DNA of 64,000 bases from Brachyspira suanatina (GTDB lineage: Bacteria > Spirochaetota > Brachyspiria > Brachyspirales > Brachyspiraceae), in contig NZ_CVLB01000003.1 in assembly GCF_001049755.1 (NCBI RefSeq), positions 62,001 through 126,000 on the forward strand, in the 5' to 3' direction. The notes beneath the pieces were generated by a model. The model had not been told where the DNA came from. It was given only the letters and a program-made list of their open reading frames with translations, and did no database searches. Positions 55,719-64,000 of this stretch are shown here, one piece after another. Position 1 is the stretch's first letter. The number at the start of each line of letters is the position of its first letter. A program made the translations under genes and the position numbers.

Positions 55719-58040
55719 ATGTCTGATGAAAATGCTATAAAATTATTAGATGAATCCCCTGCTGAAGAATTGAATGATTCATTACCTCATGGGAAAACAT
55801 ATAATAGTATTTTAAATATCATTAATAATAATAAAAATGTATCAAGAAATGTAATATTATTAAGCGGAGTGAGAGGAACAGGAAAAACTACTATAATACA
55901 AAAACTTATAAAATAAAATGAAAAAAATAAAGTATTTATAGCAATAAATGCCTGGAATGCTCCTGAAGATGTTTAAAAAAATAATTTTTAAGATGTTTAT
56001 ATAGAGTAATAAGCAATAATGGTAATAAAAAATTGCAAAAGGAAATAGATCATAATATAAAAGCTATAAATACAATAAAAAAAGAAACTACTGCAAATAT
56101 CAGCCGTTTTACAATAATAATTTATTCTTTTATATTTATACTAATTCCTATTTTAACATCTGATAAAATAAAATCTATTGATATAAATAAGATTATAACT
56201 TTTTTTATATAACATTTTTCAATAACCTTACCAATAACAATTGTTTTGTTTATTATATCTACTCTATTTTTGTCTATTTTTCCATCAAAATTAACAAAAA
56301 TATTATTTCCTTTTTTATATGGTTCTTCAGATAATTATTCTGAGTATGAAGAAGGAAAAGATTTAACTCCTTATCAATTTAAACTATTTGTAGAAAAATT
56401 TTATAGTCTATATTCAAACTTCTTTGACAAAGATATTATTATTGTGATAGACAATATGGATAGACTTTCAAAAGATGAGGAAGAAAAATTTATTTCATCA
56501 TTATATACTTTTATAGAATGTATGCAGAAAAAGGACTGTAATATTAATACTTGGTTTATATTAGCTGTTGATAAAAAAAGTATAGGTAAAAATAATAGTA
56601 GTGTAGATACTTCATTTTATGATAAATTAAGTCCTTATGAAGTAAGCATACCAGAGATGAATAATGATATGGTTAATAATTTCTTTTTAAAATTATTGAG
56701 TAATGAATTAGAATATTATGATGATATAAAAAGAGTAAGAGGCATTGATAATATTATATTATTATTAAATTTTTCTAAGAATAATATACTGGATAGTTCG
56801 CAATATATCACATCATATTATTACACACCTAGATTAATAAAAAAATTCGTTAATCAAATTAAAATAAATTATTATAGTTATATAAATTTAACTGAAGATA
56901 AGCAAATATTAACTAAGTATTCTTTTTTTGTTGCATCATTATTTGTTTCATCTGTACAAATATTTAATAATGAAGATATGCTATTAAAATTAATAAGCAA
57001 TAGAGAAAAGTTTAAAAGAATTGTAAATAGTATTAACAGATATGGTACTTGATAAAGCAATAAAAATAAATAATAATGATATTGATTATAATTTTACAGT
57101 AAATATATTTAAATTTTTTGTTTTTTCTAATAATAAAAATAAATATATTAATAGATTAAGAGAGTTATTAAAATATTGCATTGAATATGTATGTAAAGAT
57201 CAGTATAAGAATATAGATAATAAAAAAGTAATTTTTGAATATGTACGCTTTATTGATAAAATATATATAAAAAAATTTAATTACAATGATGTTTTTAAAT
57301 TAACCAATTTTGATATTTTTGATAATATATTAAAAGATTATCATTTTTTGATAGATGACGGATATATTGATTTGTATTTAAATAACATTATCTTATATAA
57401 AAAATCATATTTTTACATTGATAATTTAGATTTATTAATGATTATAGCATTATTTAAATATGCAGCTAATATAAAAAATGTATTAGATGAACTTAATAAA
57501 AATGCTATAAGTAATGACAATAATATGAGTGATGATAAAACTATAATGGATAAAAATTGGAATTTATTTTTTATATGCTTTTATTTTACTGGAAAATTGG
57601 ATATAACAGAAATAAATAATTTAATTAAAATTGGTATTAATAGACCTTATTACTATATATCATATTTAATAGCATTAGATAGCCATTTAAAAGGACAAAA
57701 TATAGATGATGATATTTTTGATAAAATTAACAATTGAAATTCTAATGTAGATGATGAACCAGATTTATATGAACAGCCAAAATCAGTTGGAAAATATCAT
57801 AATATGAATACTATAATAATTATTCTTAATAGATTTAAGGATAATAAATACAGCAAAACAATAAAAGAAATAATTTTTTATATATTTTATAACTTCAATA
57901 AAAATATAAAAAGTGAAGAGATAATTAATTATGATAATTTCATCTATATTCTAAATAAAATTATAAAAGAAAAATATGGAGAAAATGACGAATTTTATAA
58001 AGCTTTATATGATGAATTAAAAAAATATTTGAATATATAA
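55719..58040 (+). pseudogene. Broken KAP-like P-loop NTPase gene
   Basis: Pieces of one large protein lie in order with several lesions. 55719-55916 has the Walker A GVRGTGKTT and ends in an in-frame TAA; the frame goes on with VFIAINAWNAPEDV and more stops. A hydrophobic stretch lies at about 56110-56300. 56246-57052 continues in another frame with Walker B IIIVIDNMDRLSKDEEEKF. A frameshift occurs at about 57045, a further piece runs to an in-frame TGA at 57735, and the last piece ends at 58040. Membrane helices between Walker A and B are typical of KAP NTPases, a family often found among defence or accessory genes. No intact product is possible. Confidence 0.75.
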
Positions 58041-58133
58041 ATATGAAAAATTATTATGTAAAAATATATCAAATTTGAAAATCCGCTTATAATTTACTAT
58101 ATTTAAAATATATATTAATTATAAGGACTATTA

Positions 58134-59864
58134 ATGACTATAGAAAAATTATCAAAAATGATTGAAGTATCAAGCGGAAAGGTTTTGGCTGATTTAGTTA
58201 TAAGAAACTGTAAGGTAGTAGACCCAATATCAGCAACTATTACGGATGCCGATATTGCCATTGTTGATGATTATATTGTAGGGGTGGGTTCTTATAATGG
58301 AAAAGAAGTTATTGACGCTAAAGGCTCTTATGCTACAAGCGGACTTATAGATTCACATGTTCATATAGAATCATCTTTATGTACTCCGGTTAATTTTGCT
58401 GAAGTGGTTATTCCTTTCGGTACTACTTTAATTGTAACAGACCCTCATGAAATTGCTAATGTATGCGGTATTGACGGTATTAAATTTATGATAGAGTCTG
58501 CCAAAAAAAGCCCTCTTAAATGTAAGTTTATGCTTTCTTCATGCGTGCCTGCTGTAAGTTTTGAAGATTCTGGAGCCGTACTTGATTCTAATATAATAGA
58601 AGAGTTTATAAATGATGATGATATATTTGGGCTTGCTGAGATGATGAATGCTCCGGGTGTATTATCTTGTGATAAAGATGTGCTTAAAAAATTACTTGCA
58701 GCAATCAATGCTGATAAAATTATAGACGGGCATGGTGTTATGCTTGGAGGTAAAACTGTAAATGCTTATAGAGCTGCCGGAGTTTATACTGATCATGAAT
58801 GCGTATCTGCAAAAGATTTGAAGTCTAGAATATCTAATGGAATGTATGTGCTTTTAAGGCAAGGTTCTGCAGCACAAAATTTAGCTTCACTATTACAGGG
58901 AGTTAATCAAAGCAATGCAAGAAGATGTGCAATGTGTACCGATGATAAGCATTTGGATCATATTATAGAAAACGGGCATATATCTCATAATTTAAAAATA
59001 GCAGTTGAGCATGGACTTGATGTATTTAATGCTATTGCTATGGCTACTATTAATGCTGCCGAATGTTACAGACTTAAAAATATTGGTTTAGTTGCTTCAG
59101 GATACAAGGCTGATATTGTTTTATTTAATGATTTAAAAGATTTCAAAGCTAATAAAGTTTTTATAGACGGAAAATTAGCTGCAGAAAATGGAAAAGCTTT
59201 ATTTAAAGTAGAAAAAGATAATTATAATGATAATATATTCAGCACAATAAATATTGCACCTATTACAGTTGATGATATACAGATAAAATTAAAATCCGAT
59301 GAAGCTAATGTTATAAGGATAGTTAATAAAGATCTAGTTACAGAGAAAAGTGTAAGGATAGTAGGTTTTGAGAACGGATATTTTAAATACAGAAAGAGTG
59401 TTGATATATTGAAATTGGTTGTTGTAGAAAGACATAAAGCTACTGGAAAAATAGGCTTAGGATTAATAGAAAATTATAAATTAAAAAATGGTGCTATTGC
59501 CACAAGTGTTTCTCATGACTCTCATAATATAATAGCTGTAGGCGACAATGATGAAGATATAATACTTGCAATAAAAGAAATAGAAAAATGTTCAGGCGGA
59601 ATAACTGTTGTAAAAAATGGAAAAGTTCTTGATAGATTACAATTAAAAATAGCAGGCATTATGTCTGATGATTCTCCTTATGACATAGTAAAGAAAATAT
59701 ATTCTATGCATGAGCTTGCCTACAATGAACTTAATGTTAACAGAGAAATAGACCCTTTCATGACTTTATCATTTATGGCTTTGCCTGTTATACCTGAAAT
59801 TAAACTTACAACAAATGGGCTTTTCGATGTGAAAGAGTTTAATTTTATAGATGTAAGTGCATAA
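58134..59864 (+). CDS. ade: Adenine deaminase
   Basis: It turns adenine into hypoxanthine and ammonia. This is a metal-dependent amidohydrolase: DSHVHIESS near residue 73 and the conserved VTDPHEIANVCG. GVMLGGKTVNAYRAAG, TDHECVSA and CTDDKHLDHII hold the remaining metal and active-site residues. The 576-residue length is normal for the AdeC type. AAGGA precedes the ATG by about 8 bases. It follows the KAP remnant and is transcribed alone. With the NCS2 permease it supports purine salvage. Confidence 0.94.
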   Translation: MTIEKLSKMIEVSSGKVLADLVIRNCKVVDPISATITDADIAIVDDYIVGVGSYNGKEVIDAKGSYATSGLIDSHVHIESSLCTPVNFAEVVIPFGTTLIVTDPHEIANVCGIDGIKFMIESAKKSPLKCKFMLSSCVPAVSFEDSGAVLDSNIIEEFINDDDIFGLAEMMNAPGVLSCDKDVLKKLLAAINADKIIDGHGVMLGGKTVNAYRAAGVYTDHECVSAKDLKSRISNGMYVLLRQGSAAQNLASLLQGVNQSNARRCAMCTDDKHLDHIIENGHISHNLKIAVEHGLDVFNAIAMATINAAECYRLKNIGLVASGYKADIVLFNDLKDFKANKVFIDGKLAAENGKALFKVEKDNYNDNIFSTINIAPITVDDIQIKLKSDEANVIRIVNKDLVTEKSVRIVGFENGYFKYRKSVDILKLVVVERHKATGKIGLGLIENYKLKNGAIATSVSHDSHNIIAVGDNDEDIILAIKEIEKCSGGITVVKNGKVLDRLQLKIAGIMSDDSPYDIVKKIYSMHELAYNELNVNREIDPFMTLSFMALPVIPEIKLTTNGLFDVKEFNFIDVSA

Positions 59865-59886
59865 TTTAATTATTATGTTTCAATTA

Positions 59887-60050
59887 CCGCACGGTTAATA
59901 AAATTCTATTATTAATTAATCTATATTTTAAATTTTGTTAAGCGTGCGTTATGTGAATTCTAAATTAAAAAACACTTGGATGTATGATGTAAATTCTAAT
60001 TAAGCAGTAAAGAAATAAAAAATAAAATTGAAGTTATAAAACTTAGATTG
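59887..60050. repeat. Mosaic inverted-repeat element, copy 9 (degraded S-A)
   Basis: CCGCACGG (59887)...GCGTGCG (59948), then CACTTGGATGTATG and an AATTAAGCAGTAAAG stretch similar to the A unit. The far end (AAAGGGCGGG) is no longer recognisable. Confidence 0.6.
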
Positions 60051-60166
60051 CAGATAATTTTGTTAATAATAGTTATTTATTTTTTATTAAAATATTATTG
60101 GTATAATAAAAGTTTTTTATACTTGAGAAAATTATATTAAAAAAGTTATAATAATAAAATTATATT

Positions 60167-60197
60167 AAATGGCAGAGAAATAATATACTCTGCCATT
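60167..60197. terminator. Bidirectional hairpin between ade and the DUF4234-like gene
   Basis: AAATGGCAGAG pairs perfectly with CTCTGCCATTT around a 9-base loop, between convergent genes. Weak T run on both sides. Confidence 0.7.
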
Positions 60198-60259
60198 TAT
60201 TAAATTTTCGTTTAACTTTTTTTATTATATAACTATAAAATAAGAAAATAATGAAATAA

Positions 60260-60748
60260 TTACTGCATATTCTTCCAAATGTTATTAAGTTTATCCTGCA
60301 TAATAAGTGAAGATATATTAACTAAGTATATTAATCCAGATGGAATAATATATATAAATGAAGTAATTAATTCTTCATTTGAAGTATATGTATCATAAGT
60401 GATAGCAAACAATAATGCTCTAAATATAATTCCACCCCACCACATTAAAGCAATAATTATATCTATTACTACTAAAGCTACTGTTTTATCTTCTGAATAA
60501 TTCATTCCTGCTTTTGCTGGAATTTCTTTATAAACTATTTTTCCATATTTATAATACCAAAATTTAAAATAAAGCCCGCATGTTATTATACCAAGCAGTA
60601 TTTCAATTGTAGGATTTAAATCTTCTCTTTCACTGCATATCTTTATTTCAACTGATGTTTGATAAATCCAATAAATATAGTATATTCCGCAAGTTACTAT
60701 ATTTAATAAAAGCATTATTGGTATTGGTCTTGTTGTTCCTTTTTTCAT
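60260..60748 (-). CDS. DUF4234-like membrane protein
   Basis: The 162 residues have four hydrophobic segments (about 8-28, 47-65, 88-115 and 128-150). The start is MKKGTTRPIP, followed by LLLNIVTCGIYYIYWIYQ, the signature of DUF4234 membrane proteins, and a second ITCGLYFKFWYYKYG copy. Function is unknown. It is a paralogue of the partial gene at 63652. Upstream is a short inverted repeat TGTCATAAAC/GTTTATGACA. Confidence 0.8.
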   Translation of the reverse strand: MKKGTTRPIPIMLLLNIVTCGIYYIYWIYQTSVEIKICSEREDLNPTIEILLGIITCGLYFKFWYYKYGKIVYKEIPAKAGMNYSEDKTVALVVIDIIIALMWWGGIIFRALLFAITYDTYTSNEELITSFIYIIPSGLIYLVNISSLIMQDKLNNIWKNMQ

Positions 60749-60768
60749 GTTAAACTCCTATTATTTAC

Positions 60769-60867
60769 TGTCATAAACTCGCTTTTAAATAGCTAGTAAG
60801 TAAAGTCATCAGATGCTCGTTTATGACATTAGTATTTATAGTCATAAACTAAATTTTAAATAACTAA
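60769..60867. repeat. Short inverted and direct repeats upstream of the DUF4234-like gene
   Basis: TGTCATAAAC (60769) and GTTTATGACA (60819) form a 10-bp inverted repeat. GTCATAAACT-TTTTAAATA-CTA recurs directly at 60841. The reverse strand of 60801-60828 resembles 6619-6645. They may be operators or remnants of a dispersed repeat. Confidence 0.5.
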
Positions 60868-60899
60868 AAACTTTAATTAATTATTATATATAAAAATTT

Positions 60900-61640
60900 T
60901 TACTCAAAAAGATTTGACAATCCTAAAGCACTTACATTGTCTTTAGAGTTTTCTGCTATACTCTTTAATTTAGTAATTGCCTCTTCAGTATTTGATGAAC
61001 CCATTATATCATTAATAGCTTCCTCTATATTTCCATACTTATTTAATAATAATTCAACCATAGAATTAGAAGCTATAAAATAATTATAATTCTGATTTCT
61101 TCTAGCACCCTCAATAGTAATATAATGTCCGCCTCCGGCACATGCACAATTTTCTAATGCATTGCCTTTCATATGATCTCTGCTTATTTGAAATACCTTA
61201 TTTCTATTAACTGCATAAACTTTACTATCGCCTGCATTAAATACAAATACTCCTGCAAACTTATGATATAAAACTCCGGCAATAGAAGCTCCAGCCATAG
61301 CTTTTTCTTTATCATCAGCAGAATCTCTTGCTGCAACAACTTCAAGTTTTATAAAGTTATGCATTATCCAATTCATTATTTCCTGCTCTCCTACAAGCTC
61401 AAGCAAATCAAGGAAATTTTCATTATAAACATCTATAGCAAGTTTTGAAGCAAAAATATCTCCAAGCCCATCAGCAATCATTGAAACTGCTGTTCCTTCA
61501 ATATTATCTATAAAATGACTATAATTATTTTGTTCATTAATAAGAATAGGATTTCCTGATACAGATTCGCTATTAAAAAGAATAGTATCTGTATTTATTT
61601 TTGTATCTGTGCCTTTATTTGTAAAAGCAAATATGTTCAT
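60900..61640 (-). CDS. PP2C-like serine/threonine phosphatase, divergent
   Basis: The 246-residue protein follows the PP2C order: AVSMIADGLGD (metal Asp57, residues 51-61), AGASIAGVLY, VFNAGDSKVYAV (134-144), SRDH, and the final DNVSAL (Asp234). The segment that is usually SDG, carrying a third metal aspartate, reads SNS (191-193), so activity may be reduced or lost. No kinase gene is next to it. It is transcribed alone. The family removes phosphate from Ser/Thr in bacterial signalling. Binding to phosphoproteins without catalysis is an alternative. Confidence 0.78.
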   Translation of the reverse strand: MNIFAFTNKGTDTKINTDTILFNSESVSGNPILINEQNNYSHFIDNIEGTAVSMIADGLGDIFASKLAIDVYNENFLDLLELVGEQEIMNWIMHNFIKLEVVAARDSADDKEKAMAGASIAGVLYHKFAGVFVFNAGDSKVYAVNRNKVFQISRDHMKGNALENCACAGGGHYITIEGARRNQNYNYFIASNSMVELLLNKYGNIEEAINDIMGSSNTEEAITKLKSIAENSKDNVSALGLSNLFE

Positions 61641-61848
61641 ATTTAATCCTTTATTATTTCTATTATTTATATTATTAATAATAAAACATTATGAAATTTA
61701 ATCAAGCAATAATTTTTATGCATGAACATATATTTTATATAAATTTTAATAATATCTTTACAAATTCAGAATAGACTTAATGCTTTTAAAAATCTAATTA
61801 AATATAAAATAAATAAAATGTATATATGTTATATTAAAAAACTTATTT

Positions 61849-61956
61849 ACATACCCACCCTTTTATATTTTTTACTTTCATTAAAAATTATAATCTCATT
61901 TATTTTTATAAATTAAATAAAAAAGCATGCCCAAAAGATTTCATTAGAATTTATAT
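61849..61956. repeat. Mosaic inverted-repeat element, copy 10 (degraded A' only)
   Basis: TTTACATACCCACCCTTTTA at the left and GCATGCCCAAAAG, ATTAGAATTTATA at the right keep the order of the A' unit and linker; no stem unit remains. The remainder of 61641-62154 holds no gene. Confidence 0.5.
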
Positions 61957-62154
61957 TTTTACATGATTATAGAATATAATTTTATCAATTAATACAATAA
62001 TGAATATTTTACTTAATATATTCAATTATTTATCGAAAATTAATGGTTTATTAAAAAATACATATAAAATAATTGAAATAAAAATTATTTTATGTTATTA
62101 TGTATAGTAATTTATTTTATAAATTTTACTAAATTTATGGAGGATTTAAGTAAG

Positions 62155-63516
62155 ATGAAAGTAGCAAAATTTGGTGGCTCTTCTGTAGCAAATGCAAGTC
62201 AAATAAAAAAAGTTGTGGACATAGTACTATCAGACAAAGATAGAAGAATAGTAGTAGTATCTGCTCCTGGAAAAAGACTCAAAGAAGACACCAAAGTAAC
62301 CGATTTGCTTATCACTCTTGCTGAAACTATCATTGCCGGTAAAGACGGAAAATTAGAATTAAAAATCATTATAGAAAGATTTAAAAATATAATAGATGAA
62401 CTTTCTCTTTCGCATGAACTTTTGAAAGAGATTCAAAACGATATATTAAAGAGAATAGCTGAAGATAAATCGCTTCCTACAAAATTTGTAGACGGAGTAA
62501 AAGCATTAGGAGAGGATTTAAGTGCTAAGGTAATAGCTGCATATATTAATTCTATAGGAGTTAAAGCTAAATATGTTAATCCTAAAGATGCTGGACTTTT
62601 ACTTTCCGAAGAATTCGGAAATGCCACTGTATTAGAAAAATCTTATTCTAATCTATCTAAATTAAAAGATGAATCTGCCTTGGTAATATTTCCAGGATTT
62701 TTTGGATATACTGAAAAAGGCGATGTAGTAACTTTCCCTAGAGGAGGAAGCGATATCACAGGTGCTATTTTAGCAAAAGCAGTTAATGCTGAAGTTTATG
62801 AAAACTTTACTGATGTAGACGGAGTATTTGCTGCAGCTCCAAATATAGTAGATAATCCTAAATTGATAGACGAGTTTACATATAGAGAAATGAGAGAATT
62901 AAGTTACGGCGGATTTAATGTTCTTCATGCTGAAGCCTTACAGCCGGTTTATGAAGCTAATATACCTGTTCATATACTTAATACCAATAACCCTTCTGCT
63001 AAAGGTACTAGAATAGTTGCAAGCAGAAATAAAAATGTTAATCCTGTAGTTGGTGTTTCCGGAGAAGATGATTTCTCTTGTCTTTATGTAAGTAAATATT
63101 TGATGAACAGAGAAGTTGGATTCGGCAGAAAGCTTTTAGAGATAATAGAAAATGAAAATATACCTTATCAGCATGCTCCTTCAGGAATAGACAATATTTC
63201 TGTAATAGTTAGAAATTCTGCTATTACTCCTGAAAAAGAAAAACGTATATATGAAAGGGTAAGAGATGAGCTTCATGTAGATAATATTTACTTTGAGCAT
63301 GGACTTGCTTTGATAATGCTCGTAGGTGAAGGAATGCAGCAATGTGTAGGTGTTTCTGCAAGAGCTATGCATGCTATGGAGAAATGCAATATCAATATAG
63401 AAATGCTTAACCAAGGTATAAGCGAAGTAAGTATTATGATAGGCGTAAAAGATGATGATTTAAATAAAGCTATAAAGAGTATATATAAAACATTCTTTGA
63501 AGAGCAAAATTTATAA
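62155..63516 (+). CDS. lysC: Aspartate kinase
   Basis: It phosphorylates aspartate, the first step to lysine, threonine and methionine. VAKFGGSSVANA at the start, TDLLITLAE, FPRGGSDITGA and an YENFTDVDGVF segment mark the kinase; two ACT domains follow from about residue 310 (VGVSGEDDFSCLY, then NINIEMLNQGISEVSI). Start 62155 is chosen because it gives the conserved MKVAKFGGSS and GGAGG lies 11 bases before it; an in-frame ATG at 62137 and a longer frame from 62092 add no homologous sequence. The product has 453 residues. The partner enzyme gene asd is at 10037. Confidence 0.95.
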   Translation: MKVAKFGGSSVANASQIKKVVDIVLSDKDRRIVVVSAPGKRLKEDTKVTDLLITLAETIIAGKDGKLELKIIIERFKNIIDELSLSHELLKEIQNDILKRIAEDKSLPTKFVDGVKALGEDLSAKVIAAYINSIGVKAKYVNPKDAGLLLSEEFGNATVLEKSYSNLSKLKDESALVIFPGFFGYTEKGDVVTFPRGGSDITGAILAKAVNAEVYENFTDVDGVFAAAPNIVDNPKLIDEFTYREMRELSYGGFNVLHAEALQPVYEANIPVHILNTNNPSAKGTRIVASRNKNVNPVVGVSGEDDFSCLYVSKYLMNREVGFGRKLLEIIENENIPYQHAPSGIDNISVIVRNSAITPEKEKRIYERVRDELHVDNIYFEHGLALIMLVGEGMQQCVGVSARAMHAMEKCNINIEMLNQGISEVSIMIGVKDDDLNKAIKSIYKTFFEEQNL

Positions 63517-63584
63517 TTACATTTTTTATGTAAGTTCAAATTTATTTAATAACTCTAAAATAATTTATAAAATATTTTTTATAA

Positions 63585-63620
63585 TATATTGTATATTTTT
63601 AAAAATCAATATACAATATA
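63585..63620. promoter_or_regulatory. Perfect 13-bp inverted repeat after lysC
   Basis: TATATTGTATATT (63585-63597) and AATATACAATATA (63608-63620) with a 10-base spacer. It lies between lysC and the next gene, 32 bases before the latter's ATG. No T run, so an operator or a weak terminator. Confidence 0.5.
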
Positions 63621-63651
63621 TACCTATAAAAATATATGATGGAGATTAAAA

Positions 63652-64000
63652 ATGAAAAAAGGCACTGTTAGAAGCGTTCCTATGCTAGTAGTTTTAAGTA
63701 TAGTTACATGCGGTATTTATTATCTTTATTGGATTTATAAAACTACAGATGAAATTAAAAATTTTATGGAAAGAGAAGATATAAATCCTGCTTTGGAGCT
63801 TATACTAGTTGTAGTAACTTGTAACATATATAGTTTATACTGGTATTACAAATATGGTAAAATTGTTTATTTAGAAATGACTGCAAAAGCAGGTTTGGAT
63901 AATAGCGAGGATAGTACAAGTCTATTAGTAATATTAGGATTATTAGTTTATGTTGCAGCAGGTGCTATAATGCAGGATAAATTAAATTCTATATGGAATA
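63652..64000 (+). CDS. DUF4234-like membrane protein, partial (C-terminus outside window)
   Basis: 116 codons are visible before the right edge. It starts MKKGTVRSVPMLVVLSIVTC, with GIYYLYWIYKTTDEIKNFM, YWYYKYGKIVYLEMTAKAG and, near the edge, IMQDKLNSIWN. Clearly paralogous to 60260-60748, with the same MQDKLN-IW end, but shorter by one hydrophobic part. GGAG lies 8 bases before the ATG. Function unknown. Confidence 0.8.
   Translation, partial: MKKGTVRSVPMLVVLSIVTCGIYYLYWIYKTTDEIKNFMEREDINPALELILVVVTCNIYSLYWYYKYGKIVYLEMTAKAGLDNSEDSTSLLVILGLLVYVAAGAIMQDKLNSIWN

Overview
The window is strongly AT-rich and reads as a stretch of a spirochaete chromosome, most likely Brachyspira. Supporting signs are flagellar flgK, two chemotaxis receptors, a tandem cluster of signal-peptide outer-membrane proteins, ZapA beside an acidic coiled-coil protein, rnfCDG, and Asn/Ile/Lys-rich proteins throughout. 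The genus is inferred from gene content; no rRNA or tRNA gene was seen in the window.

Layout. 1-2751: four tandem outer-membrane beta-barrel paralogues (minus strand, the first cut by the window edge). 2752-7357: an accessory zone with a zinc-ribbon protein, a frameshifted Imm26-like gene, a TPR protein bracketed by repeats, and an AlkD-like gene with an early amber codon. 7376-14077: an Ldh2-type dehydrogenase, two small exported PepSY-like proteins, asd, a purine permease and an unknown gene. 14544-23503: creD, two chemoreceptors flanking flgK, and an Rpn-type nuclease remnant. 23670-32812: hisC, three tandem membrane-anchored TPR proteins with a C-terminal Mrr-like domain, zapA with a coiled-coil partner, and an outer-membrane protein. 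33329-43083: trmB and a substrate-binding lipoprotein, then rpmF-plsX and a FabH-fold protein lacking its catalytic triad, rnfCDG, thiL and thiolase. 43175-50855: a FAD oxidoreductase with a GT-C glycosyltransferase, a MATE exporter, argJ, a zinc-motif protein and a poly-aspartate protein. 51211-55614: pgk and gap (with a duplicated pgk tail) and gatB. 55719-64000: a wrecked KAP-type P-loop NTPase, adenine deaminase, two DUF4234-like membrane proteins, a PP2C-like protein and lysC.

Metabolically, asd and lysC are both from the aspartate-family pathway. The purine permease and adenine deaminase suit purine salvage. rpmF-plsX keep the usual link between ribosome and phospholipid synthesis genes, and Rnf subunits imply ion-coupled ferredoxin:NAD oxidoreduction.

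The most striking structure no single gene explains is a mosaic family of intergenic inverted repeats, at about ten places. It is built from two modules: a CGCACG...CGTGCG stem unit (S) and a CTTGGGTGGG...AAAGGGCGGG unit (A). They combine as S-A-A'-S', A'-S-A or half elements, joined by a conserved linker, between genes of every relative orientation. The second strong lead is the triplet of TPR/Mrr-like membrane proteins. The accessory genes show much decay: a frameshift, an amber codon, two multi-lesion pseudogenes and a duplicated gene tail.
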